Below, piece by piece: positions 33,225-42,547 of a stretch of 64,000 bases of DNA. Location: NCBI RefSeq assembly GCF_000745315.1, contig NZ_JQNQ01000001.1, forward strand, positions 3,472,001 to 3,536,000, in the 5' to 3' direction. The position numbers and the translations under genes are program-made. The notes beneath the pieces are model-generated. The model was not told the origin of the DNA and ran no database searches. It worked only from the letters and a program-made list of their open reading frames with translations. How positions within the stretch are numbered: position 1 is the first letter of the stretch; each line of letters opens with the position of its first letter. The DNA is from Salegentibacter sp. Hel_I_6 (GTDB lineage: Bacteria; Bacteroidota; Bacteroidia; Flavobacteriales; Flavobacteriaceae).

Positions 33225-35945
33225 TCATTCAACTATGGAGTAGCTTTTCTGCTTGTAACCTATTCGCCCATTTTCGCTAATTCCTTCTACGATGATAATA
33301 TAATCTCCGGGAATATCAGGATTGAAAAATTGTAATGAAGCCTTTCCATTTTTACCTACTTCAACTTCTGGAGCCCAATGCACCAAAGTTCTAAAATCCG
33401 TTTTCTTTTCACCTGGAGCTAACGATGCTTTATATTTTGGCGCATAGAATTCTTTTTCCGGGCTAAAGGTATTGATTGAAGTACGCAAAGTTCCTGGCGC
33501 AGGATTCCCCTGCGCATAAATCCCCCCGCCACCTTTAGTGGAAATAGAAATAATATGTCCCAGGGACGGGGATTTTAAAGGATCTGCACCAGGAAACACC
33601 TCCAGGTACCTACTTTTAAAGAATTTGGCATATTTAATAAGTTCTACTCGTTCTACAACCCCGGGATCCATATGGGGCACAAGATCATATTGGTGTTTTT
33701 TAAGAAGTTGGCCATCTACTAAAAGTAATGTTGGTTCGCCCCGGCCGGCGCGAATGTGCGCCAGCATAAACCCATCTGGAAAACGTTCAATTTCAATTTG
33801 ATCTCCGTAATTGAACAATAAAATACTATAAAGCCCGTAAGACCATTTTTTTTCTTTTGCCCTGATTTCATCTCCCCGGATAACCACATCGGGTTCTCCA
33901 TATTTTTTGTGACGCGCCAACTCTTCTGATGTAGCCCCTTTCCCAGAAAGTAGTACTTCGTCCAATTGGTTCATACCATCTACGGAAAAAGAGTTTCTGT
34001 TATTTTTTCGTTGTTGCTGTATTTCCCTTACCGTTTGGTTGTCGACCTCTGATTCTGTATAGTTCGGAAAAACTTCAAATGAAATATTTGGAGACTTTGC
34101 CTGCTCAATTAGAATCTGATAATCAATTTTATGCTTTGATTTATTGTGGGTGTTTAAGAATACCGGTAATGTACCGTGCTCGTCTTCAAGTAAGAAACTA
34201 AACCTACCCACATTATCGGTTTTGCCACTATAGAAGCTAGGCCCACGTCCAAACGTAGCCAAATTTATGCTAACATTTTTTGGTAAGCTTTTCTCCTTGT
34301 AGGGTAGATGTAGGTTCCCATTTAATTCGATACCTTTTTCGGGCAGGAATAAGGAATCAGTCGGTATAGTTGCCGGGTATTTATAGTTTCGCCATCCCTG
34401 GGTGAGGAGTAGTGCATCCAGGTCTTCAAAATGATAGAGACTATCTTCCTGGAAATAGTAAGCAGGTTCTTCTATGTCTCCACGAATTTCAGAACTTAAT
34501 AGAAAATAGGATTGTATGGTTTCACCTTTCCCCTGGTGCCAGAATTTTTTATTAATAGCCATAACAGAGAGACTAGGCCCGGTTGAGTCAGGGATGTTGA
34601 TATTTAGGCTGGTCTTTTCTCGGGCGATATAATTTTCTTGATCAGTCTCAATTTCAATTTTCAATTTATTCTTTCCTGTTTCATTAAAGAATAGGCGTTC
34701 TCCCACTGGCCTTCTTTCTTTATTCAATAAGGTGAATTTGAGAATTCCCTGGGGTAAATTTTCGGCGGGAAGTGCTTTGGTAAGATATCCGTTTTGTAAG
34801 GGGCCTTCGACCAAAAAGTAATCCCGACCTCTACTTGAAATATTGATATATACATAATCTGACTTCGCTTTATTTGAGGCCACCTTAATCAGTACTTTCT
34901 TTTTAATTTTAGAGATGGAGAGAATACTGCCCTCGGAGTAAACTTTGGGCAGTGGATATGTTTTGTTTTTATAAGATTGAAGTTTGGCATAATAAGACTG
35001 TGTACTATCCGCTTTAATGTTAGTGGTCCCCATGCCTAAATGGTTCGTTTCGAAATCTTTTATTTTCTTACCCTGCTCGTTAAATATGCTTCCTTTAACC
35101 GATATTCCTTTTCCATCCTGGCCTATAGCTTTAAACCCTAAAGTATTTTGAAAGCCATGAATTATTTTTCCACTTTCAGGAAGAAATTGGAGATCTGGCG
35201 TAGTTTTCTTTAAAAGGATGGTTTGATTATATTTTAAATTATTATTTTCATTTAAACTAATATTTAGCCAGTCTATCTCATCAGAAATTTTATGGTTTAA
35301 GGAAAAAACACCTTTAGTTTTATTTACCAGAACAGTGTCTTTTGTGTCTTTCCCTTCCAGGTATAGCTGGATTTCTTTCTGATCGGGAAGTAATTTTTCT
35401 TTTACCGTTCCGGTTAAAACAGCTTGTCCATTTCCAGTTGAATTATAGGCTATATTTTCAATGGGTTTGATTTTACTCCAATCGGCATAAGGCACAATCT
35501 CTATATATTCCTTAAAAATAAAACGATCCCCAAAATTTTTATTCCAACGGGTATAAGCCCTAACTAGGTAATGCCCCTCTTCAAAATCGCTTGTAAGATC
35601 CAAAGCACCGTGACCTATTCCGTTTTCTAGTTTGATTTTTTGGTGTAGAACTCTTTCTTCATTCTTATTTATTAATTCAACGTGCAGCACCCTGCTTTTG
35701 GTTGTAAGCTTATTATTTTTCGCATCGGTTACTATAGCTTTAAACCATATTGGCTCATCTAATGCATAAATTTCAGAACTTAATTGCAAGTAAATTTTTT
35801 CGGCACCATATAATTCTATCCGGTTATCCTGGCTTTGCAGCAGTAAAGGAGCGACGTATGTTACTAATAACAGAACATTAATGACTTTCTTACCTAAGTA
35901 ATCCTTCAGCTCTATTTTATTACCAAAATGCTCAAGTGCCATCAT
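33225..35945 (-). CDS. Macroglobulin-like/TonB-plug protein (large)
   Basis: A secreted protein of about 906 residues. I chose the ATG at 35945; a GTG at 35957 would add four residues. An N-terminal signal (VINVLLLVTYVAPLLLQSQ) precedes MG2-like beta domains (IYALDEPIWFKAIVTD, GHYLVRAYTRWNKNFGD). A TonB-plug-like domain follows near residue 690-820 (LFNYGDQIEIERF, PTLLLVDGQLL, VERVELIKYAKFF, HIISISTKGGGG), then a C-terminal Ig-like segment (PDIPGDYIIIVEGISENGRIG). It lacks the 22-strand barrel of a TonB receptor. Proteins of this layout occur in Bacteroidota without known function. A relative of 757 residues lies at 39913. Confidence 0.8.
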   Translation of the reverse strand: MMALEHFGNKIELKDYLGKKVINVLLLVTYVAPLLLQSQDNRIELYGAEKIYLQLSSEIYALDEPIWFKAIVTDAKNNKLTTKSRVLHVELINKNEERVLHQKIKLENGIGHGALDLTSDFEEGHYLVRAYTRWNKNFGDRFIFKEYIEIVPYADWSKIKPIENIAYNSTGNGQAVLTGTVKEKLLPDQKEIQLYLEGKDTKDTVLVNKTKGVFSLNHKISDEIDWLNISLNENNNLKYNQTILLKKTTPDLQFLPESGKIIHGFQNTLGFKAIGQDGKGISVKGSIFNEQGKKIKDFETNHLGMGTTNIKADSTQSYYAKLQSYKNKTYPLPKVYSEGSILSISKIKKKVLIKVASNKAKSDYVYINISSRGRDYFLVEGPLQNGYLTKALPAENLPQGILKFTLLNKERRPVGERLFFNETGKNKLKIEIETDQENYIAREKTSLNINIPDSTGPSLSVMAINKKFWHQGKGETIQSYFLLSSEIRGDIEEPAYYFQEDSLYHFEDLDALLLTQGWRNYKYPATIPTDSLFLPEKGIELNGNLHLPYKEKSLPKNVSINLATFGRGPSFYSGKTDNVGRFSFLLEDEHGTLPVFLNTHNKSKHKIDYQILIEQAKSPNISFEVFPNYTESEVDNQTVREIQQQRKNNRNSFSVDGMNQLDEVLLSGKGATSEELARHKKYGEPDVVIRGDEIRAKEKKWSYGLYSILLFNYGDQIEIERFPDGFMLAHIRAGRGEPTLLLVDGQLLKKHQYDLVPHMDPGVVERVELIKYAKFFKSRYLEVFPGADPLKSPSLGHIISISTKGGGGIYAQGNPAPGTLRTSINTFSPEKEFYAPKYKASLAPGEKKTDFRTLVHWAPEVEVGKNGKASLQFFNPDIPGDYIIIVEGISENGRIGYKQKSYSIVE

Positions 35946-36189
35946 ACTTAATTTCACGAAATTTAATTAGGAGGATTACCAAGTTCGAGTTTCTATAGTA
36001 TTTTTCAGTAAGCTATACTATAAGAATTGGAGAGCTAGTATATTCAGCTTTTTTATCAATCTCGTATATAGAAATTTCCCACAGGCTTTGTTTCTAATTT
36101 GATTTGGACCGATTACCATTAGCTAAATTTCACTCTATAGCCTTTGTAAGGTAAAACATATAATCTCCTATCTTGTTTATTTAAACTTA

Positions 36190-36207
36190 TTTAGTATTAA
36201 TACTAAA
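36190..36207. promoter_or_regulatory. 18-bp perfect palindrome, candidate operator
   Basis: TTTAGTATTAATACTAAA is a perfect dyad of AGTATT/AATACT half-sites. The same half-sites separated by 3 bp occur at 42262-42276, upstream of the other macroglobulin/plug gene. A regulator encoded between them (LuxR type, 37449) is a candidate binder; this is inference. Confidence 0.4.
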
Positions 36208-36246
36208 ATATAAATTTTTGTAAATTAAACTGTGGTCTATAATAAC

Positions 36247-36333
36247 ATGCATCAACAAGAACTTATAAAATCGTTGCTTGCTAGCGATTAAAGAACATGG
36301 TCAGCTCTACTTATCCAAATTCCTAATCCCGGG
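36247..36333 (+). pseudogene. Possible remnant of an ECF sigma-factor start
   Basis: The frame reads MHQQELIKSLLASD, then TAA, then RTWSALL. ECF sigma factors of Bacteroidota often start with a similar ELIKxLxxxD...W/FxxLY pattern. A single C-to-T change (CAA to TAA) would explain the stop. Nothing sigma-like follows, so the rest would be deleted. The match is short and may be chance. Confidence 0.2.
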
Positions 36334-36493
36334 AAAATAGCTCTTAATTTGGAACAATTTTTTCTAAAAACAAGAAAAACCTATACTTCCTACCCTCTTT
36401 CATACCTTTTTCCTACCCCTTTTACACCAGGTTTTTCGAAGTCTAAAAATTAGATTTGCCTCAAACGAACTTATTAATATTAATTTTAGAGCT

Positions 36494-37456
36494 ATGAAGA
36501 CAAACACAATTTTATTATTTATTTTTCTTGCAAGCAGCAATGTTTTGTTGAGTCAAGAGGTTCAGGATTCTTTGGAGGTGAATTCAATTTATGCACCGAA
36601 TCAATTAAATGATAGTTTTTCGGCAGAAGAAAGTTGGGAGATACACAAAGCAGCTTATATAAAACAATTAAAGTCTAGAGGATTGCCTGATAATGAAATT
36701 AAAAAAAGTATGGTCACCTATGAGAAGAATAAAGAGGAATTTATTGCAAGGGTAAAAGAGCAATATAGGCTGGCGGCTATTCAAAGAAAAAAAGCTTTCG
36801 AACAAAGAGCATTGATGCAAATTGAAAGAGAGAAAGCTGCTGAACATAGGAAGTTGGCTGCTGTTCAGAGACAAAAAGCTGAGGAATTAAGAAGGTTAGC
36901 TAATCTTGAAAGGAAGAAGGCAGAGGAACAAAGAGGAAAAGACACAGGTCAAAGAGAAAAGGCTAATGAACTTAGGAAACAAGCTGAAATTGAAAGAGCA
37001 AAAGCAGAGGAGCAAAGAAAATTAGCTGAGATCCAGAGAGAAAAAGCCAGAGCACAAAGAATGAAGGTTCAAGAATGGAGAGATAGTGCTGAAACCATTC
37101 TCTTGAAAAATATTACACTCTCAAGTCATTCCGATAATAATAAACCAATAGCTTTTAAAGTTACTTCAAAAGGGAGTTTGAAAATTGGCATCAGGGCGCA
37201 CATAAGTTTGGGAAATACTTTAATTGAAATTTATAACCCTCAAGGAAGCAAAGAGGGAGAACTCTCTTTAAAGTTCAATTCAAAATCTGGTTCGGATGAC
37301 GATAGAGATGAGGTAGAGTTTACCTCAGGTGCTCTTGATAAAACGATCTCAGATACTGAACTTGGAGAATGGCAAATAAAAATTTCTTCTCAAAGATCTG
37401 AAGGAACTGTGGCTATGTCAGTTTTGCAGTATATAAAACCAACTATAGATGAATAA
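36494..37456 (+). CDS. Secreted coiled-coil protein with 14-residue repeats
   Basis: The 320-residue protein has a signal peptide (1-20, ending VLLS). From residue 98 to 195 it consists of seven consecutive 14-residue units of the form RxKAxEQRxLAxIQ, a regular two-heptad coiled coil rich in Arg, Lys, Glu and Gln. A C-terminal beta-sandwich-like domain follows (about 205-315: ITLSSHSDNNKPIAFKV, LIEIYNPQGS, LGEWQIKISSQ), similar in outline to P-domain-type jelly rolls. Its stop overlaps the start of the LuxR regulator gene by 8 bp, so the two are coupled. A periplasmic scaffold or ligand of that regulator is plausible. Function is not known. Confidence 0.75.
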   Translation: MKTNTILLFIFLASSNVLLSQEVQDSLEVNSIYAPNQLNDSFSAEESWEIHKAAYIKQLKSRGLPDNEIKKSMVTYEKNKEEFIARVKEQYRLAAIQRKKAFEQRALMQIEREKAAEHRKLAAVQRQKAEELRRLANLERKKAEEQRGKDTGQREKANELRKQAEIERAKAEEQRKLAEIQREKARAQRMKVQEWRDSAETILLKNITLSSHSDNNKPIAFKVTSKGSLKIGIRAHISLGNTLIEIYNPQGSKEGELSLKFNSKSGSDDDRDEVEFTSGALDKTISDTELGEWQIKISSQRSEGTVAMSVLQYIKPTIDE

Positions 37457-38471
37457 TATATTAAGGAATACTATAGCCATTCTCTTTCTAATATTTTGCA
37501 GTCAAATTAAAGCATTTTCTGAAAACCCAGGTGAAATATATGGTAAACTGATATTGGACGATACCTGGGAAAGAAAAATATATGTTTCATATATAAAAAC
37601 ATTCGATAAGGAGTATGCTGTTTCTAATGATTTGATAATTACGAGCGCAGTTATTGACAGTCTCGGTAATTTCAAAATTGATTTGGATAAGATACCGGAA
37701 AAATGGTCTTTTTTACGATTGCATATAGTAAAAAAAGGTGTTTCTCCAAACTCTCTGGTTATTGGGAGTAGAGATGAAAATTTCATATTTCTAATAGCGA
37801 AACGAGATTCTAGAATAGGAATTTTCAATACTGAAGGTCTACCTATATTTTCGAATTCAAGAATAGAGGGAGCGGACTATATGAATACAGTGGATCATAT
37901 AAAAGGGTTATCTAAATACCCAAATTCTATAGACTATGAGAATTCAATAATAGAAAAAGAATTTATTGTAGAGGTGGTTTCAGAAAAACTGAAAGTGGTG
38001 GCAGATACCAGTTCAATTCCTTTGGTTTCGCTTTATGCGATTTACAAGACAGATTTCCAATCAGATTATATAGAAAACCCCGTATTCTACGAAAACTACC
38101 TATCAAAATGGGAAAAAGAAAACAGTTCTTATTTTAAGTCTTTTAGGCAAAAATTCCCAACCCGTGAGAGTAGTTTCAAGACAAATAAAATTTCACTATA
38201 CATTATTTTTTTGGCAGGAGCAGTGGTGGTTCTCTTAATTGGCGCCTTAATCTATTTTAAAATCAAGAACCAAAAAATCAAGAAATTAAGCGTGCAAGAA
38301 CGAAAAATATTCGATCTAGTACAAAATGGATATAGCAATAAAGAGATATCAAATGAATGTAATATTGAATTGACTACGGTAAAATCGCATATAGGAAGTA
38401 TATATTCTAAACTTAAAATAAAATCTAGAAAGGAGGCAATGAATTTTAAAACCAGGTCATTTTTAAAATAG
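37449..38471 (+). CDS. Membrane-anchored LuxR-type one-component regulator
   Basis: The 340-residue protein has an N-terminal signal/TM segment (about 6-23), a periplasmic domain of about 220 residues starting EIYGKLILDDTWERKIYVSY (a DUF4369-like beta start), one TM helix (about 250-270) and a cytoplasmic GerE/LuxR helix-turn-helix (LSVQERKIFDLVQNGYSNKE to KSHIGSIYSKLKI). Signal sensing outside and DNA binding inside would thus be on one chain, without phosphotransfer. The start codon overlaps the upstream coiled-coil gene. Likely targets are the neighbouring genes, whose upstream regions carry palindromes at 36190, 38521 and 42262. Confidence 0.85.
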   Translation: MNNILRNTIAILFLIFCSQIKAFSENPGEIYGKLILDDTWERKIYVSYIKTFDKEYAVSNDLIITSAVIDSLGNFKIDLDKIPEKWSFLRLHIVKKGVSPNSLVIGSRDENFIFLIAKRDSRIGIFNTEGLPIFSNSRIEGADYMNTVDHIKGLSKYPNSIDYENSIIEKEFIVEVVSEKLKVVADTSSIPLVSLYAIYKTDFQSDYIENPVFYENYLSKWEKENSSYFKSFRQKFPTRESSFKTNKISLYIIFLAGAVVVLLIGALIYFKIKNQKIKKLSVQERKIFDLVQNGYSNKEISNECNIELTTVKSHIGSIYSKLKIKSRKEAMNFKTRSFLK

Positions 38472-38520
38472 TTTATAAAGTATGTCGGAACTAATTTAAT
38501 CATTCTCATTAATAAAAGTT

Positions 38521-38555
38521 TTAAATAACTATATTAGTAGTTATTTAACTAATAT
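38521..38555. promoter_or_regulatory. Two mutually exclusive dyads before the start codon at 38557
   Basis: TTAAATAACTA (38521-38531) and TAGTTATTTAA (38538-38548) form a perfect 11-bp inverted repeat with a 6-bp loop. ATATTAG (38531-38537) and CTAATAT (38549-38555) form a second that overlaps the first. They end one base before the ATG. This could be an operator or an RNA switch affecting initiation. Confidence 0.45.
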
Positions 38556-38556
38556 T

Positions 38557-39669
38557 ATGGGTGTAATTTTTAGACTACTAAATTTGTGTTCGTACAAGAA
38601 GAATATTTATTTTAATTTATCCAATGAGATTTTCTTTTTGTCTAGATATAGGAGGTTATGTTTATTACTTCTTCTGGCTATAATCTTTTTAACGCAAACA
38701 AATGTTTTCTCTCAAAATCAATTAACTGGAAAAGTATACCGGGCTAAGGATTCCACAGCAATTTACGGAGCTTCAGTTTACTTTGACGGTACAAGCATAG
38801 GAGTTTCTACAAATAAGTTAGGCTATTATGAAATCTTATTCAAGGAAAACAATTCTTCTCTCATTATAAGTTCCCTGGGCTACGAACCTGTAATTATTAA
38901 TCAACAGGACTATAAGTCATTAAATTCATTGCCAGATGTTTATCTTAAAGAGAAACTTGAAGAATTAAATACAGTACATCTGGAAACTGATCCCTGGTCG
39001 AGACTAAGAAAATTACGGATATTTAAAAGGGAGTTCCTGGGTTCAAATAAATCAGCTTCTGCTTGTAAAATTATTAATGAGGATTCAATTGAATTAAGAT
39101 ATATTCCCTCATCTAAAACACTTGTAGCCAGTTCTGACGAACCTTTAATAATAGAAAATAAATATTTGGGTTATGTTGTAAAATATAACTTAACCGATTT
39201 CAAGGTGAATTTTAAAATGAGTAGTAGTGGTTTAATATTACCATTTTCAACCTATTCTGAAGGTTTTAGTTTTTTTGAGCCTTTAAAAAAGAGATTATCT
39301 AAGAAAATAGTAAGGAACAGAAAATTGAGCTATTTGGGATCATCATTACATTTTATGCGATCTCTTTACAATAAAAAACTTGAGGAAAATAGTTTCAAAA
39401 TTTTCTATGAAAGATTTCAGGTGCCAACCTATAAATATTTTGAAATTGTCCAAAATAAAAATATGATTCAGGTGGAATTGCTGGTTGATGAAATAGCGAT
39501 ATTATATGGTGATATTCAACAATCTGGATTAATAACAAACGGTAAATTTACAATTGATTACCTGGGAAACCATTCCCCACCTGAATCCATTATCTTGAAA
39601 GGTGATATGTCATACAAACGTATTTCAGAACTTTTACCCTTAGATTATAATTTTGAAATGTTTCAATAG
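38557..39669 (+). CDS. Carboxypeptidase-like regulatory-domain protein
   Basis: The 370-residue protein has a long positively charged N-terminus before a hydrophobic signal segment (LCLLLLLAIIFLTQTNVFSQ, about residues 34-53). A CarboxypepD_reg-like domain follows (QLTGKVYRAKDSTAIYGASV, GVSTNKLGYYEILF, LIISSLGYEPVII). The remaining 230 residues (WSRLRKLRIFKREFLGSN, CKIINEDSIELRY) are typical of exported Bacteroidota proteins with this domain; their role is unknown. No shorter ATG start precedes the signal, so the long start is kept. It lies 85 bp after the LuxR gene with the paired dyads in the gap. Confidence 0.75.
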   Translation: MGVIFRLLNLCSYKKNIYFNLSNEIFFLSRYRRLCLLLLLAIIFLTQTNVFSQNQLTGKVYRAKDSTAIYGASVYFDGTSIGVSTNKLGYYEILFKENNSSLIISSLGYEPVIINQQDYKSLNSLPDVYLKEKLEELNTVHLETDPWSRLRKLRIFKREFLGSNKSASACKIINEDSIELRYIPSSKTLVASSDEPLIIENKYLGYVVKYNLTDFKVNFKMSSSGLILPFSTYSEGFSFFEPLKKRLSKKIVRNRKLSYLGSSLHFMRSLYNKKLEENSFKIFYERFQVPTYKYFEIVQNKNMIQVELLVDEIAILYGDIQQSGLITNGKFTIDYLGNHSPPESIILKGDMSYKRISELLPLDYNFEMFQ

Positions 39670-39912
39670 GGTCATCGTTAAATAAATCTTGATTTTTTAT
39701 AAATTGAAAATTTAGAAATTGAGCAAGAAATATTATGAAACAGCAATAGTATGATATTGCCGTAAGTTAGGATATACAACTTGCGGAGTTAGCCTCTCCG
39801 GTCAGCATTCCGTTTCTATATATCTCATGCTTACAATGTTTCTTGGAATTTTGTTTCAAATCTATTATGTAACAATTTAAATTAATTTGAACACTTAGTT
39901 ACAACCCAAAGC

Positions 39913-42186
39913 TTAGTTGAATTTAAGTTCCTTCATGGTTGATATTAGTCGACCATTTTTTGAAAACCCTTGAATATTTAGATAATAAATCTTAGAATCA
40001 TTTTTTGGGAAACTGAATTTAAACGATCCTTTCTTACTTTTTACTTGCGGAATCCAAAATGTATCATTAGAATTTTTTTCTTTAAACTTTTTACTTTTAA
40101 AAACTTCTTGGTTTTGGTAGGCATTACTCACTATAATTTCTTTATAATTTTCTTCGTTCCAATCTTCCTTCGGTACATCTTCGTAAATACGAATAGTTCC
40201 ACCTTTATTCCCTTCAGCCCCAATATGCTCAAAATATATTTCATCAATACTACTTAAAGGCATATTAATAAGTTCACTATTATCAAATATTTCAAAGTCG
40301 TTAAGATATACTTTTGGAGGTGTGCCAGAAGGTGAATTTGATGGGGATTTAGGACCTATTATGAGATTATATCCATTTCTCCGCACTTTAAATCCCGCTT
40401 TTCTAATTAAATCTGTTACTAACGGATTATGCTTTACTAATTCCGGAGTGACTTTAAATTTTTCATACGCCGCTCCGGTGGCTATTCGATTTTCGGCAGC
40501 CTTCCGAGCGGTTATTAATACTTCCTCTAATTCTTCGGTGGTCCTACCCCTTAGAGTTTGTCCACTATCTTCTGGATAACCTTTGTTGGAAATACTGTCT
40601 GAAGTTGGAAAAGTATCATAGGGGTCTTGGTTGATTGGATTAAAGGCTATAAACAAATCGGGCTTAATTAAAGTCTCGTCTTCTCCCAAAATGGAAACTC
40701 TAAATACTTCATCATTGAATAGAATTTTTTCAGATGTAAACTTGCCGAGGGAATCAGTTTGAACTATAAAAAAGTCCATAATATTATCTTTAAAAAAGAT
40801 AATATCCTTAGATGCCTGAGGTTCATTATCAAGTAAAACCTCACCTTGAAATCTGATCCCATTTTGTAGCTTGTAATTTACTACTGGAGGGTTATAGAAA
40901 ATCTCATTCCATTTAAAATTACTCCATCCTTCATTAAACAAGGTGATGTCTAATTGTCCGGGGTTTAAGTAAAGATCAGGATCTTCCGGTAAATTACTGT
41001 TGATATAAGGTTTAAACTGAAATGAAGAGGTGATCGAATTATAAAAATCGTGCTTGGGAGTTTCCGAATGATCAATCGAAATACTAAACTTTGCAAGATC
41101 ATTGGCAGTAAGATTATTAAAGCGAGCACTTACAAATATGCTATCGTTTTTCGATTCTATTTTATCAAATTTAATTTCCGGGAGATCTAACTCGCTGAAA
41201 ATCATTCGTTCTGCAATCGGATTTAATCCTTTATCCATTAGCGTAATTATATTGACCCCGGCACTAAGATTTTCTCTGGGAAAAGAAATTAAAGTATTTT
41301 CCTGGGTAATACTAAATTTTTTCCAGTGCAGTGCTCCATCCTTATGAAGCACTAAAAAGAAATCCTCGTCCGATATTGAATTTTTATTGGTGGTGAGATT
41401 AATTACAACTTTATCTTTTAAAAAGTTATTGGTACTCATAGCAATTCCTTTAGGATTTGCTGGCGGCAGCTTTTTCTTCAAAAATGCACCAGATTCCATA
41501 CGAATTTTAAGATAATATGTTTGATTCTCCTGATAGTACAGGGTGAACTTACCCTCACCATAGTCATTGGTTAGCACAGGACTATCTGCTTCCTCACCAT
41601 ATTTATCTACAACTCTTACTTCTTTTATCGATGGACTTTTAGGATTAAAACCTTCTATTTTAAAACCAATGGTATTTGAGGTATTTAAAACTAAATTTTG
41701 GGCCTCGCTAGTTATTACGATACTGTCAAGATTTTCCGTATTCTTTTGTAACAATGGAGAGCCCACTACGATTCGTTGTGAAAATGGGACACTTTCCTTG
41801 AAGTTTTTCATCCAATTGGTATATGCTTTAACTAAGTAAATACCTGGAGCCAAATCCTGAATAATAGGTATATTTCCAGAAGCAATACCATTTTCCAATA
41901 AAAAAGAAAACTCCGTTAGCTGATTCCCATCCTCATCATATAGTCCGCAATAAAGTGTTCTTTCCCACTCGAACGGTACTCCTTGAGTTTGCTCAAATAA
42001 GTATGCGGTAAACCAAATTTTATCAGGAGAAGAAAATTTTGATTTATTTAAATGCAGATGAACCAGTGGCCTAGGTAATTCAAAATAGAGTGCGAATTGG
42101 TCTTCAGGAAAATTGTTGAAATCTTGAGAAGAAATGGAAGAACTACTCCAAAAAAGTAAAATAAGAAATGGCACCCTTTGTAGCAT
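39913..42186 (-). CDS. Macroglobulin-like/TonB-plug protein (757 residues)
   Basis: The protein has a signal peptide (1-20, ending SSISSQ) and the same layout as 33225-35945: MG2-like domains (KIWFTAYLFEQTQG, GIYLVKAYTNWMKNF), an inserted region (LEEVLITARKAAENRI), a plug-like domain (PPKVYLNDFEIFDNSEL, SIDEIYFEHIG, GGTIRIYED) and a C-terminal beta segment with the shared phrase IQGFSKNGRL. No outer-membrane barrel is present. It is divergent from the serine hydrolase pair and convergent with the carboxypeptidase-domain gene. Function is unknown; the shared architecture suggests a role equivalent to its larger relative. Confidence 0.8.
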   Translation of the reverse strand: MLQRVPFLILLFWSSSSISSQDFNNFPEDQFALYFELPRPLVHLHLNKSKFSSPDKIWFTAYLFEQTQGVPFEWERTLYCGLYDEDGNQLTEFSFLLENGIASGNIPIIQDLAPGIYLVKAYTNWMKNFKESVPFSQRIVVGSPLLQKNTENLDSIVITSEAQNLVLNTSNTIGFKIEGFNPKSPSIKEVRVVDKYGEEADSPVLTNDYGEGKFTLYYQENQTYYLKIRMESGAFLKKKLPPANPKGIAMSTNNFLKDKVVINLTTNKNSISDEDFFLVLHKDGALHWKKFSITQENTLISFPRENLSAGVNIITLMDKGLNPIAERMIFSELDLPEIKFDKIESKNDSIFVSARFNNLTANDLAKFSISIDHSETPKHDFYNSITSSFQFKPYINSNLPEDPDLYLNPGQLDITLFNEGWSNFKWNEIFYNPPVVNYKLQNGIRFQGEVLLDNEPQASKDIIFFKDNIMDFFIVQTDSLGKFTSEKILFNDEVFRVSILGEDETLIKPDLFIAFNPINQDPYDTFPTSDSISNKGYPEDSGQTLRGRTTEELEEVLITARKAAENRIATGAAYEKFKVTPELVKHNPLVTDLIRKAGFKVRRNGYNLIIGPKSPSNSPSGTPPKVYLNDFEIFDNSELINMPLSSIDEIYFEHIGAEGNKGGTIRIYEDVPKEDWNEENYKEIIVSNAYQNQEVFKSKKFKEKNSNDTFWIPQVKSKKGSFKFSFPKNDSKIYYLNIQGFSKNGRLISTMKELKFN

Positions 42187-42547
42187 TGTGAAAGTATGGT
42201 AATCTCTTCAGTGGATTTGTTGTAATTTGTTCTTTACAATTGTATTAGGAATACTCAACTTAGTATTAAAAATACTTTTTAAATAAAAAAGTTAAGGAAA
42301 AAGAATTTTAAATCTATCAAAAATTTTACTTTTTAATAAAATAAAGAGCCTTTAAGATATCTCTTCTCATAACTATGAGATATTGGTATTTTCTTTTTAG
42401 GCGTTTTATGGGAAACTATGAATTTTGCAAAAAAAACGTAATTTTAGAAATTACAGAAAATGGTAAAACCTGCAATTCCACTTTTCAAATGTAGATACTT
42501 GCAAAATTTAAACCGTTATACACTATTTTTATCAAAATTCAATTTCA
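42187..42547. other. Divergent intergenic region with AGTATT/AATACT dyad
   Basis: This gap of 361 bp has no gene. It holds the dyad AGTATT-AAA-AATACT (42262-42276), 76 bp upstream of the macroglobulin/plug start at 42186, and a short hairpin TCTCAT-AACT-ATGAGA (42365-42380). Nothing else is supported. Confidence 0.45.

Larger units (their letters stand above)
35946..36493. other. Intergenic region with palindrome and possible sigma-factor remnant
   Basis: This 548-bp divergent gap holds no intact gene. It contains an 18-bp perfect palindrome (36190-36207) and a short frame (36247-36288) that resembles the start of an ECF sigma factor and ends in TAA. The remainder is AT-rich with no further structure that I can support. 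Confidence 0.5.
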
